Source: an uncultured Prevotella sp.
GTDB taxonomy: Bacteria > Bacteroidota > Bacteroidia > Bacteroidales > Bacteroidaceae
DNA: 24,892 nucleotides
Assembly: GCA_900551985.1 (NCBI GenBank)
Contig: URYG01000020.1
Span: 1 to 24,892, forward strand
Direction: 5' to 3'
Of the stretch, positions 16,901 to 24,854 are shown one piece after another. Under the pieces are notes generated by a model that was given only the letters and a program-made list of their open reading frames with translations, was not told the DNA's origin and did not search any database. The translations under genes and the position numbers were made by a program. Position 1 is the stretch's first letter, and every line of letters starts with the position of its first letter.

Positions 16901-17920
16901 CATAGATATACCATTATCTGTAGCTACCCAAAGATTGTTTTGGGCATCCTTATATAGATCATAAACTAAATTATTGCATAATGATTGTGGATTATGCACA
17001 TCATGTTCTATAAATTCAAACAAGCCTGTACTTATTTGATAAGTTAGCAGTCCTATTTCGGTTCCAATAATCAGCTGATTCGTTTGTGTATCAACTACAA
17101 TATTTTTCAAGAATGTACCAGAAAACTCTTTTTTGACTATTATACTATTATTTTTTAAATTATATTGCAACAATTTACCTTCCGTACCTAACCACAAACA
17201 ATTATTCCTTGCATCAAAAGCAAAACTATTTACTATAGTAGCCTTCTCTTTTGACGTATTTATAGCAGTAAATTCACGAGTAACTCTATTAAAAATATTC
17301 AAACCTCCATAAGATCCTATAAACAGTTTATCACCTACAGCCAATAAACTATAAACAAGCTTATGCCTAAAAGAAGCAGAAGAAATCTTATGTAATTTAC
17401 GCTGCTTCAAATCATAAAAGAAAAGTCCTTCATCACGTGTACCTATCCAAAGTTTGTCATCAAACACAGCCAATGTTCTTACAGCTTTGATTGCAGCAAG
17501 TTCTTTTTCGTTATTTTCAAATTTCCATGTAGAAAGACTAAACTTACGGACTCCATTATCCGTGCCAACATATAAATATTCGTCATCAGCCTGAATTATA
17601 GATTGTATTGTATTTTCATCAGGTAAATTCTTACCAAAATAGCATAGATGATAGTTGAAACCATTATAGTTTATCAAACCTCTTTTGGTACCTATCCACA
17701 TCAAACCATTGTTATCTTGATATATTGTATTTACAATGTTCGCATCATAAGGCAATTTCAAATTTACAAAACAGTTCAAACTTGTGCTTTGACTGTTAGG
17801 ATACAATAAATTTGACGCACTTGCATCTATAAACAAGAGCGCCAGAATGTTCAATACTATAAATGCAAAAGTTCTCATTCTAGCTATATATTCTAAACCT
17901 CTATTCTTATTTATACTCAC
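14000..17920 (-). CDS. Hybrid two-component system regulator (HTCS) of the galactan PUL
   Basis: One 1306-residue polypeptide combines sensor and transcription factor. After a signal/anchor (FAFIVLNILALLFI) come about 14 Reg_prop repeats of the xxLWIGTxxGL type, forming two periplasmic beta-propellers, then a Y_Y_Y domain (about 665-755). A transmembrane helix (760-783) leads to HisKA with H817 in NVSHELKTP, HATPase_c (N box TNLLSNAIKH, G boxes DNGRGIL and YGTGIGLYLV), a receiver with D1101 in VDQMMP, and a C-terminal AraC-type HTH (about 1200-1306). All key residues are intact. Such proteins bind a periplasmic oligosaccharide and activate the linked PUL, here presumably at the 13947-13987 repeat. 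The start is uncertain: ATG at 17920 or in-frame ATG at 17878, which begins directly with the signal sequence. A row sample shows about 33% G+C. Confidence 0.96.
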   Translation of the reverse strand: MSINKNRGLEYIARMRTFAFIVLNILALLFIDASASNLLYPNSQSTSLNCFVNLKLPYDANIVNTIYQDNNGLMWIGTKRGLINYNGFNYHLCYFGKNLPDENTIQSIIQADDEYLYVGTDNGVRKFSLSTWKFENNEKELAAIKAVRTLAVFDDKLWIGTRDEGLFFYDLKQRKLHKISSASFRHKLVYSLLAVGDKLFIGSYGGLNIFNRVTREFTAINTSKEKATIVNSFAFDARNNCLWLGTEGKLLQYNLKNNSIIVKKEFSGTFLKNIVVDTQTNQLIIGTEIGLLTYQISTGLFEFIEHDVHNPQSLCNNLVYDLYKDAQNNLWVATDNGISMYQHSPLLQEIKLSDFINTSKGNLFTNILVGRNDDYWLGGENGLLHVTRDKTVWYNTANDYYKLRNNNVRAIYEDREKQIWIATDGGVAKLDNGTKQFVYFKIGDRQNYTNWTYGIYEDDAHRMWIATYMSGLVVINKKDLLKSSLTHYALSQKNFYGSKHIKSVYKLEADYKGNIWANTNEGLICINPSSGAYEQVGIYLDNFICDGNSIWYSDQGSIYKYDIKNKKKYKVPYQISYGSANSIVGIRNRIWISSADGISYIEKKSLNVFPCYIIDKHFKCAVYDAVNKRILFGGEDELATINVAKFDKVYRKKAAVISALYCDTVFIPIIGHHFQKNVQLSSFRNISIELASYDYSSPGEVFYYKWNNEHEWKKMKAGNNLLEYPVMPSGENILKICLTNPKVDRDALITTYSFKVPFPWYLSIWAWMSYLLLFVGCVVALLKIQKRKNEKIFERKAKEKTMELTRMKMDFFVNVSHELKTPLSLIIAPLGKMLAESTNSKMRDTLKGIHRNALKLNSLIYKIIDDKQTEYESEYQVLRSHVELVSLINNCMSSFSPIIGEKNIAVDFSHQMKELWLNVDMIKIESVFTNLLSNAIKHVDDNCGEIKINLVQKDNEIMLSVRDNGRGILSEELPLIFIKHYQGKTENKENYGTGIGLYLVKKYIEMHLGKVFVSNDNGAVFTVSIPLKENSIINGELLANESEPENSEVHLPVILIIDDNEEVVDFLCSALCEKYKCFKAYDGKEGLDVLQSHKVDLIIVDQMMPVMSGLDFVRTVKHNALTENIPIIMLTAKDDFDTEMQSIKVGVDVFLSKPFDFNKLLLQVARLIKHSQNIKKNAHIEKIMSSSTGVDEENVESPDELFMRELLKCIENNMDKEGFNVSMIAELLKVDQKQLYRKIKQLTGKTPVNFLRTMRLKRAAELLKQNRFTVSEVMYMVGISNASYFTKCFATEYGMTPKQFVQEHSS

Positions 17921-18616
17921 ACCACACCTATTTGGAGATTATATCCAGCATTCTGCACGATATTTTTAAACAACAGAGTTACCTATCGCAAAGCCTCTAC
18001 CCTAGGAGCACAGTGTTGGTGATGAGGGATTAATTTCACTTGTTTCTGCTTCATAACCTATATACTGCCTAATTGTATAAACAGCAAATCATTGGCAAAT
18101 TTACAACAAAAGATTAAAACAGCCAAATATTTCGGCGATTTTTTGCGCCAAACCTATAGGGTACTTTTCCGCCTCGATAGAACCAAGAGACTATATCCCT
18201 TAACGAAGAATCCTCCCTATAGTTGCATCTCAACCTTCGAGTTTTCCTTCCTATCCACTTTTGCCGTCTTCACCTGAGACACAATCCAAGATACCTTATT
18301 ATATATAGATAGACACACTCAAAAACACGAAGAATATTGCATCCATTCTGAATAAGGATTCAATAAAAACAAGCAAATCGCATATAAAAACAGAAGCAAA
18401 AGCCACAAAAAACTACCATTCTGTGATATTTTCTATCATTTATCCTCAAAAAATAAACAAAAGATAGTAGATTATAGAAAAAATTGTGTAATTTTGCAAA
18501 CGAAAACAAATGTAGGTTATCAGATGCGAAAAACTGCATTTTATAATAAATGTATTTTTATACAACACAGAATAGAATATATATAGTATTAATTAAATTA
18601 CAAGAGAGAGATTCTT
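17921..18616. other. Divergent intergenic region between HTCS and second SusC genes
   Basis: About 700 bases without a convincing gene. On the minus strand, TAAATTTG (18103-18096) and TAGGTTTG (18156-18149) are possible -7 elements for the HTCS gene and would give leaders of roughly 170-220 bases. On the plus strand TAATTTTG (18489-18496) serves the SusC gene. A short open frame at 18092-18277 starts with TTG inside a promoter-like sequence and has no protein features. No tRNA, hairpin terminator or mobile-element end was seen. Confidence 0.6.
18489..18496 (+). promoter_or_regulatory. Promoter -7 element for second SusC/SusD operon
   Basis: TAATTTTG matches TAnnTTTG. A start near 18503 gives a leader of about 113 bases before the ATG at 18617, which is preceded by AGAGAGAG. 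Confidence 0.7.
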
Positions 18617-21600
18617 ATGGAAAAAAGACTCATGATGTTTCTCGCCGGACTGTTTCTCAGTATAGGAATGGCCCTGGCTCAAACTCAAGTTACCGGTACT
18701 GTTACCGCAGCCGAAGATGGTGCTCCTATCATTGGTGCATCTATCAAGGTCGTTGGTACAAAAACGGGTACTGTTACCGATATGAACGGTAATTTCAAGA
18801 TGGATGTTCCTGCCAATGCCAAGTTGGAAGTGTCCTACATCGGTATGACCACTAAAACCGTAAAGGCAGGTAAAAACCTAAACATTGTTTTGGGTGCCGA
18901 CGAGCGCTCATTGGAAGAAATCGTAATCAGTGTGCCTTACGGTACACGTAAAAAAGCTTCCTTTACAGGTTCTGCAGGTATTGTAGGTGGAGAGAAGATT
19001 TCCTCTTCACAGGTTAGTAGCGTATCCAAGGCTTTGCAGGGTACTGTGGCTGGTCTTCAGTCATTCTCTACCAGCGGTCAGCCAGGTGAGGATGCCAGCG
19101 TCTATATCCGTGGTGTAGGATCCGTAAATGCCTCAACTACTCCACTTTACGTGGTAGATGGTATTCCATACGATGGTAAGTTGGCTAACATCAACAGCCA
19201 GGATATCGCTTCTGTCACCGTTTTGAAGGATGCTGCCGCAGCCTCTCTTTATGGTTCTCGTGCTGCCAATGGTGTAATCATGATTACCACCAAGCAGGGA
19301 CAGGCAGGTGCAGCTCCTTCCATCGAATTGACAACCAAGTATGGTTTCTCTAGCCGTGCCGTAGCAGATTACGATCAGTTGAACACCGACGACTACTTCA
19401 AGTTGCAGTGGGAAGGTTTGCGCAACAAATACATCAACAACGGAAAGACAGAGGCAGAAGCTGCAACTTTAGCATCGGCAAACACAGTTAAGTCATTGGG
19501 TATCAATCCATACGGTACTGCTTATCCCGAGCCAATCGACCAGAATGGTAATCTGGTAGCCGGTGCTCACACCCTTTGGGATGACAGCTGGGAGGATGCC
19601 ATGAGCCAGAATGCTCACTATACCGATTTGAGCGCCCGCATTTCCGGTGGTAGCAAGACCTCTAAATATTACATCTCTTTGGGCTACCTGGATGATCAGG
19701 GTGCTTATATCTGCTCAGGTTTCAAGCGTTACAATGTACGTACCAACCTGACCTCCGATCTGAAGTCTTGGTTGCAGGTGGGTATGAACCTCTCTGCCTC
19801 TCACTCTATCCAGAGTTATCCTAAGCAGAATGATACTCGTACCGACAACGTGGTATTGTTTGCCCGTCAGTTGCCTTCATTCTATCCGGTTTATGAGCGT
19901 GACCCAGAGACCGGTGCTTATCTCTACGATAACAACGGCAACAAGATTTATGACTATGGTAACTACCGTTCAGGATCATACGCAGGTATGAACCTCGCCC
20001 AGTCTATGCTTTACGACAAGCACGACCGCAAGCGTGATGCAGTTACTGCACAAGGTTTCGTTTTGGTGAAGCCGATGGAAGGATTGACTTACAAGATGAC
20101 GATGAACCTCGACTACAACAGTCTGTTCACTCACGATTATACCAACCCTACCTACGGCAAGCGTCCTATCGGTTCTTCAGCTAAAGGCAACACCCGTACT
20201 ACAGGTTTCACCATCAACAACGTGGTCAACTATCAGCATACCTTTGCTGAGAAGCACGACATCACCCTGATGGCTGGTCAGGAGTACTACGAGTACAACA
20301 CCTCCAACTTCAGCGGTGAGCGTTCTAATGTGATTGCCGACGGTTACTATGAGCCAGACGTAGCTTCTACACTGGTAGATTTCGGTGGTAATGCCGACCA
20401 GTATAAGCTGTTGAGTTTCTTCGGTAACGCCGAGTACTCTTATATGAAGAAGTACTATGCATCCGTATCTTTGCGTTCTGATGGTTCATCACGCTTCCAT
20501 CCAGATCACCGTTGGGGTACATTCTGGTCATTCGGTGGTTCTTGGCGCATCATCAACGAGAAGTTCATGGAGCCAGCTACCAAGTGGTTGAACAACCTGA
20601 CTCTCCGTGCCAGCTATGGTGCCCAGGGTAACGACAACGTAGGCTACTATGCTTACCAGGCACTCTACAGCATCGGTAAGTTTGATGGAGAAGCTACCTT
20701 GCATGCATCTCGTCTGGCAACTCCTAACCTGACTTGGGAGACCAACCTGAACACCAACATCGGTGTAGATTTCAGCATGTTTGGCGATCGCCTCACCGGT
20801 ACCATCGAATACTTCGAGCGTGCTTCCAAGGACCTGCTCTTCAGCCGCAGCCTGGTACCATCATCAGGTTTCTCAAGCATCGACGACAACATCGGTAAGC
20901 TGAAGAACTATGGTTGGGAGTTCACTCTCAGCGGCACTCCTATCCATACCAAGGACTGGATGTGGAAGCTGTCTGTGAATGCTACCACTTACAAGAACGA
21001 GATTGAGCAGCTCCCTACAGAAGTGATGTGGAGCGGCAGCAAGAAATGGGTGAAGGGCGGTTCGCTCTACGACTACTATCTCTATGAGTGGGCAGGCGTA
21101 AACCCTGACAATGGTAACCCACAGTGGTACTACTATGATAATGGTGTGAAGAAGGTGACAGAAGATTACAGCAGCCTTACATCTGACGATAAGGTGAAGT
21201 CTGGCTCTTCTCTTCCTGACGTAACCGGTGGTTTCTCTACCGACATCAGCTGGAAGGGACTCACACTCTCAGCCCTGTTCTCATACGCTATCGGCGGTAA
21301 GCTCTACAACAACGACTATACCAGTCTGATGGGTGTAGGTGGCTTGAACGGCAGCTCCAAGAGTGCCGACCTGATCAACCGCTGGACTCCAGAGAACAGA
21401 AATACCAACGTTCCGAAGATTGTAGATCAGCAGACCAGCTACTTCACCTCATCATCTACCAGATGGTTGGTTGACCGCAGTTATCTCCGCCTGAAGACCG
21501 TGACATTGAACTATTCATTGCCACACAGTCTCCTGGAGCCACTGACATTGAAAGATGTCAATGTATTCATTCAGGCAGAGAACCTGTTGACATTCAGTCA

Positions 21601-21700
21601 TCAGCAGGGATTGGATCCAGAGCAGCCATTGAACGGTACTGTATCTTACCGCTATCCTGCTATGAAGACCATCTCATTCGGTATCAATGTAAAACTCTAA
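18617..21700 (+). CDS. SusC/RagA-family TonB-dependent transporter (second pair)
   Basis: A 1027-residue outer-membrane transporter with a signal peptide ending ALAQ, a CarboxypepD_reg-like domain (about 24-100, GAPIIGASIKVVGT) and a variant TonB-box region (LEEIVISVPYGT instead of VVVVGYGT). The plug has LYVVDGIPY and VTVLKDAAAASLYGSRAANG, and the barrel ends SFGINVKL. It works with the SusD-like protein 15 bases downstream. Codon use is strongly biased towards the codons seen in metG and a sampled row is 50% G+C, suggesting high, perhaps constitutive, expression. No enzyme gene accompanies the pair, so the substrate cannot be inferred; glycan or peptide import (RagAB-like) are both possible. 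It is only distantly similar to the other SusC of the window. Confidence 0.97.
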   Translation: MEKRLMMFLAGLFLSIGMALAQTQVTGTVTAAEDGAPIIGASIKVVGTKTGTVTDMNGNFKMDVPANAKLEVSYIGMTTKTVKAGKNLNIVLGADERSLEEIVISVPYGTRKKASFTGSAGIVGGEKISSSQVSSVSKALQGTVAGLQSFSTSGQPGEDASVYIRGVGSVNASTTPLYVVDGIPYDGKLANINSQDIASVTVLKDAAAASLYGSRAANGVIMITTKQGQAGAAPSIELTTKYGFSSRAVADYDQLNTDDYFKLQWEGLRNKYINNGKTEAEAATLASANTVKSLGINPYGTAYPEPIDQNGNLVAGAHTLWDDSWEDAMSQNAHYTDLSARISGGSKTSKYYISLGYLDDQGAYICSGFKRYNVRTNLTSDLKSWLQVGMNLSASHSIQSYPKQNDTRTDNVVLFARQLPSFYPVYERDPETGAYLYDNNGNKIYDYGNYRSGSYAGMNLAQSMLYDKHDRKRDAVTAQGFVLVKPMEGLTYKMTMNLDYNSLFTHDYTNPTYGKRPIGSSAKGNTRTTGFTINNVVNYQHTFAEKHDITLMAGQEYYEYNTSNFSGERSNVIADGYYEPDVASTLVDFGGNADQYKLLSFFGNAEYSYMKKYYASVSLRSDGSSRFHPDHRWGTFWSFGGSWRIINEKFMEPATKWLNNLTLRASYGAQGNDNVGYYAYQALYSIGKFDGEATLHASRLATPNLTWETNLNTNIGVDFSMFGDRLTGTIEYFERASKDLLFSRSLVPSSGFSSIDDNIGKLKNYGWEFTLSGTPIHTKDWMWKLSVNATTYKNEIEQLPTEVMWSGSKKWVKGGSLYDYYLYEWAGVNPDNGNPQWYYYDNGVKKVTEDYSSLTSDDKVKSGSSLPDVTGGFSTDISWKGLTLSALFSYAIGGKLYNNDYTSLMGVGGLNGSSKSADLINRWTPENRNTNVPKIVDQQTSYFTSSSTRWLVDRSYLRLKTVTLNYSLPHSLLEPLTLKDVNVFIQAENLLTFSHQQGLDPEQPLNGTVSYRYPAMKTISFGINVKL

Positions 21701-21715
21701 AATAGAAGTATCAAG

Positions 21716-23272
21716 ATGAATAAATATATAACAAGAATGGGTGTGAGCCTCGCCTTGATGGCAACCACATTGTCTTCATGCGACCTGGATACCACCCCTA
21801 CCACATCACTCGACTCTGATGCGGCATTCAAGACTACCACATACGCTGAGAATGTATTGAGAGGTGCCTGGAGTTATGCCTTCAATGAAGGACAGACTTA
21901 TCAGTCTATTGGTATATTCTCTGTTCTCCTGAGCGATGACTTCATGGGCTCAGACTGTGTAAAGGCAAAGAGCTATGGCTACAGCCAATGCTACAACCTG
22001 ACCGTAGGCTACGGTCGTGGCCAGCACAACTCCGTACTCTGGGATATCTGCTACGATGCCATCAACAACTGCAACAACATCATTGCCAACATCGACCAGG
22101 CTTCAGGTAGTGATACCGACAAGAACCGTATCAAGGGTCAGGCATACGCTACCAGAGGATATATGTATATGATGCTCGCATCACACTTCGCCTTCTCTGT
22201 AGAAAAAGATCCTAATGCGGTCTGTGTTCCTATCTACACAGAGCCAACAGATATGAACCAGGCTTTGACCGGCAATCCTGCTGCCAGCGTCAAGGAGGTA
22301 TATGACCAGGCATTGGCAGACTTGAAGAAATCGGTAGAATTGATCCCTGAGAAGTATAATCGCGGTACAGATCCTACAGATTATTACAAGATCAACCAAA
22401 CCGTAGCCATGGGTATTCTTGCCAGAACAGCCCTTTATGCACGTGATTGGCAAACAGCTTACGATTATGCCAGCAAGGTTTTGGAGAAGAACCCTTACCT
22501 GATGACTGAGGCTGAATACAAGAGCGGCTTCAACAACTGCAACAACGGCGAGTGGCTTTGGGGATATTCTGCAACACAGGATGACAACGATGCTGCCTAC
22601 ACCATGTTCTTCAAGGACAAGTCTCTGGATGGTTACGGCAGTCTCTGCGTAGATCCATTCTTCGTAGAAAACTATAACGATAACGACTACCGCAAGGATC
22701 TGTTCCAGGATTGGGGCTACACCGCACAGGGCGGTAAGGTAGTTCGTCTGCTGAACTCGAAGTTCGCCTTCCAGAACATTGACAATGGAATTACCGATAT
22801 GGATCTGATGCGTACTTCAGAGATGTATCTCATCAAGGCAGAGGCAGCTTATTATCTCCACGACATCGATGGAGCAAAATCAGCTCTCTATACCTTGCAG
22901 CAGGCTCGTATGAAGGAGGGCAAGACAGCTCCTGAGATTACAGCAACCGGTGAGGATTTGCTGAAGGCTATCTGGCTGGAGCGCCGCCTGGAACTCTGGG
23001 GTGAAGGTTTTGCCATCACTGATATCATCCGTAACCAGCAGTCTATCGAGCGCAAGGGTTTTGAGGGTCCTGTCATCGTCAAGGAAGAAGATGAGGAAGG
23101 AAACATCACTACCGAAGACGCTACAGGTACCGGCCACGATGTTCTCAAGTTCAACGATGGTACAGACTTCTGTCCTAACAGCAAGTACTACCTCTATCGT
23201 ATTCCTCTGAACGAGGAGCTTCAGAACCAGAACCTCTACAAGAATCATGAGAAGTTAGACTTCTATAGATAA
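21716..23272 (+). CDS. SusD/RagB-family lipoprotein (second pair)
   Basis: A 518-residue surface lipoprotein with a lipobox ending at Cys22 (ATTLSSC). SusD hallmarks are TTPTTSLDSDAAFKTTTYAENVLRGAW near the N-terminus (read as two overlapping halves of the usual FW-type helix), helical repeats with GYMYMMLASHFAF and MGILARTALYARDW, and the C-terminal MYLIKAEAAYYLHD, IWLERRLELWGEGF and YLYRIPLNEE. An acidic loop (KEEDEEGNITTED) sits before the end. It should form the lid over the SusC protein encoded just upstream; the 15-base gap indicates one operon, which ends at the terminator at 23297. Confidence 0.96.
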   Translation: MNKYITRMGVSLALMATTLSSCDLDTTPTTSLDSDAAFKTTTYAENVLRGAWSYAFNEGQTYQSIGIFSVLLSDDFMGSDCVKAKSYGYSQCYNLTVGYGRGQHNSVLWDICYDAINNCNNIIANIDQASGSDTDKNRIKGQAYATRGYMYMMLASHFAFSVEKDPNAVCVPIYTEPTDMNQALTGNPAASVKEVYDQALADLKKSVELIPEKYNRGTDPTDYYKINQTVAMGILARTALYARDWQTAYDYASKVLEKNPYLMTEAEYKSGFNNCNNGEWLWGYSATQDDNDAAYTMFFKDKSLDGYGSLCVDPFFVENYNDNDYRKDLFQDWGYTAQGGKVVRLLNSKFAFQNIDNGITDMDLMRTSEMYLIKAEAAYYLHDIDGAKSALYTLQQARMKEGKTAPEITATGEDLLKAIWLERRLELWGEGFAITDIIRNQQSIERKGFEGPVIVKEEDEEGNITTEDATGTGHDVLKFNDGTDFCPNSKYYLYRIPLNEELQNQNLYKNHEKLDFYR

Positions 23273-23296
23273 TACGTTTTAATAAATGAAAATTGT

Positions 23297-23335
23297 AAAG
23301 CCCTATATTCCTACTCGGATATAGGGCTTTTTTTA
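23297..23335 (+). terminator. Intrinsic terminator of second SusC/SusD operon
   Basis: AAAGCCCTATAT pairs perfectly with ATATAGGGCTTT around a 10-base loop and is followed by a T-run. Strong and 24 bases after the SusD stop codon. Confidence 0.92.
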
Positions 23336-23460
23336 TTCGGCGGCAGCGAATAAAATCAGAAATCTATACGCCACCAGTTCATCGTGGCATATAGACCCTT
23401 GTCGTTTTTATTCATTTTATCCATCGTATTGAATAAAATCAGTACTTTTTTATTCAATAC
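23331..23460. repeat. Cluster of five GAATAAAA/TTTTATTC octamers
   Basis: The octamer occurs as TTTTATTC at 23331, 23406 and 23448 and as GAATAAAA at 23348 and 23431. Two neighbouring pairs (23331/23348 and 23431/23448) each have a 9-base spacer. The latter pair lies in a 13-bp perfect inverted repeat (23426-23438 with 23448-23460). A further ATTCAATA/TATTGAAT inverted repeat follows (23452-23459, 23469-23476). The cluster ends about 25 bp before the ATPase promoter and may be its operator. Confidence 0.65.
23363..23407. repeat. Palindromic 45-bp repeat, left copy
   Basis: Identical over 45 bp to 24810-24854. It contains TCTATACGCCAC and GTGGCATATAGA, a 12-bp stem with one mismatch around a 9-base loop. 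The bases left of the stem differ from those of the right copy, so the stem is shorter here. Confidence 0.85.
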
Positions 23461-23484
23461 GGATAATATATTGAATATTTTTTG

Positions 23485-23492
23485 TATCTTTG
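23485..23492 (+). promoter_or_regulatory. Promoter -7 element for AAA_14/DUF4143 ATPase
   Basis: TATCTTTG matches TAnnTTTG. A start near 23499 leaves about 24 bases before the ATG at 23523. The in-frame TTG at 23490 overlaps this element and is not a plausible start. Confidence 0.7.
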
Positions 23493-23522
23493 CCCCGGTT
23501 TAACCAATTCATCAGAAGAGAA

Positions 23523-24770
23523 ATGAGAACAATTATCAATAACCAGAAAAAGGAACGGGATATTCTACTTTCCCGACCTTATCTTACACGTCATACCCAA
23601 TATGATGTGGATGAACTGCTGGCAAGTAAGCAAATCAAGTTGATAACGGGTCCTAGAAGAACCGGCAAATCGACAGAGGCTTTGCTGATGCTGAAAGGCA
23701 GGAACTTTGCCTATCTGAATTTTGATGACGGCAAACTCCTGAGTGCATGGGACGATGATTTGGTTTGGGAAACACTACGTGCCGTATATCCCGACTTCGA
23801 GTATCTTCTGCTTGATGAGGTTCAGAATCTGGATGGTTGGGATTTGTGGGTCTCCAAGCTTTACCGTATGGGAATCAACATGGTTATTACGGGAAGCAAC
23901 GCCAAATTGCTGAGCAGCGAAATGGCAACATTGCTCACTGGCAGATATATCCAGATAGAGATGCTGCCTTTCAGTCTTTCTGAATTCTTTATCTGGAACC
24001 ACAGGAATCTTTCGGAAGTATCAGAGATGAAAGATAGCGTATCCGACCTCTCGCTTATAGCAGACTATCTGCACCATGGTGGCTATCCTGAGACTGTAGC
24101 AGCAAGAAGTCTGACCCAAAACTATCTCTCCACACTCTTTGATTCCATCATTTGGAAAGACATTGCCAAGCGCCATAAGGTACGCAATGTAGAGGATTTG
24201 AACAATCTGGCCATGTATCTGGTTTCTAACTTCTGCAATCCTTTCAGTGCCAACGAACTGGCAGAAGCGCTGGGATTTTCAAGCGTAGCAACCACCAAGA
24301 AGTTTATGGGATATTTAAGAGAACCCTACCTCTTGTATTATCTGCCACGTTACAACAACAAGTTGAAAATGATGAAGAAAGCTCCACAGAAAGTATATGT
24401 GGTTGACAATGGTTTTGTAGAAGCCAAGGCTTTTAGTGTGAGTGAGAACTTAGGCAGATTATTGGAGAATCAGGTTTTTATAGAGTTGGTTCGCAGGGAA
24501 TATCATGCAGAAACATCGCTTTTCTATTATCGCTCCCGTAATGACAAGGAGACTGATTTTGTTACAAGACAGGGGGCTCATGTAGAAAGTCTTATACAAG
24601 TATGTTATGACCTCTCTTCCGAACGAACACTTAAGCGGGAGATAGATAGCATCATTGAATGTGCGGGAGAACTCAAATGTTCCAATCTGATTATTGTCAC
24701 GATGAACGAGGAAAGGGTAATTGAGAAAAATGGATATCAGGTCAAGGTTTTGCCTATATATAAGTTTTAA
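23523..24770 (+). CDS. AAA_14/DUF4143 ATP-binding protein
   Basis: A 415-residue cytoplasmic ATPase of the family common and multi-copy in Bacteroidales and archaea. Near the N-terminus is Walker A GPRRTGKS (43-50), then Walker B YLLLDEVQ with D98/E99, sensor-like VITGSNAKLLS, a HTH-like middle (NELAEALGFSSVATTKKFMGYL) and a C-terminal DUF4143 region. In the latter, YYRSRNDKETDFV followed by IQVCYD is like the PD-(D/E)XK nuclease fold (acidic residues plus QV). The biological role of the family is not established. The ATG at 23523 is preceded by AGAAGAG and lies downstream of the promoter, which rules out the earlier TTG at 23490. The gene is bracketed by two copies of a 45-bp palindromic sequence. 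Confidence 0.94.
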   Translation: MRTIINNQKKERDILLSRPYLTRHTQYDVDELLASKQIKLITGPRRTGKSTEALLMLKGRNFAYLNFDDGKLLSAWDDDLVWETLRAVYPDFEYLLLDEVQNLDGWDLWVSKLYRMGINMVITGSNAKLLSSEMATLLTGRYIQIEMLPFSLSEFFIWNHRNLSEVSEMKDSVSDLSLIADYLHHGGYPETVAARSLTQNYLSTLFDSIIWKDIAKRHKVRNVEDLNNLAMYLVSNFCNPFSANELAEALGFSSVATTKKFMGYLREPYLLYYLPRYNNKLKMMKKAPQKVYVVDNGFVEAKAFSVSENLGRLLENQVFIELVRREYHAETSLFYYRSRNDKETDFVTRQGAHVESLIQVCYDLSSERTLKREIDSIIECAGELKCSNLIIVTMNEERVIEKNGYQVKVLPIYKF

Positions 24771-24804
24771 TGAGCGGCAACACTGCGGATGCCGATTCGC
24801 AACC

Positions 24805-24854
24805 AAGGGTCTATACGCCACCAGTTCATCGTGGCATATAGACCCTTGTCGTTT
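24805..24854. repeat. Palindromic repeat, right copy with full-length stem
   Basis: Positions 24810-24854 repeat 23363-23407 exactly. Here the stem is longer: AAGGGTCTATACGCCAC (24805-24821) pairs with GTGGCATATAGACCCTT (24831-24847) over 17 bp with one mismatch, around CAGTTCATC. It lies 34 bases after the ATPase stop. It could act as its transcript end, though there is no long T-run. Confidence 0.85.

Noticed and set aside
18092..18277. 61-codon frame in the HTCS/SusC intergenic region
   Set aside because: It begins with a TTG inside a promoter-like sequence, has no ribosome-binding site and resembles no protein I know; codons do not look selected.
18370..18415. Weak resemblance of AAAACAGAAGCAAAAG to the HTCS operator upstream of the second SusC gene
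   Set aside because: It needs an insertion and substitutions, is not repeated at 21 bp, and lies about 80-100 bp from the -7 element, so chance in A-rich DNA is likelier.
9333..21700. The two SusC genes in opposite orientation as an invertible (shufflon-type) pair
   Set aside because: They are only distantly similar, lie over 6 kb apart with the HTCS between, and no recombinase gene or long inverted repeat was found near their ends.
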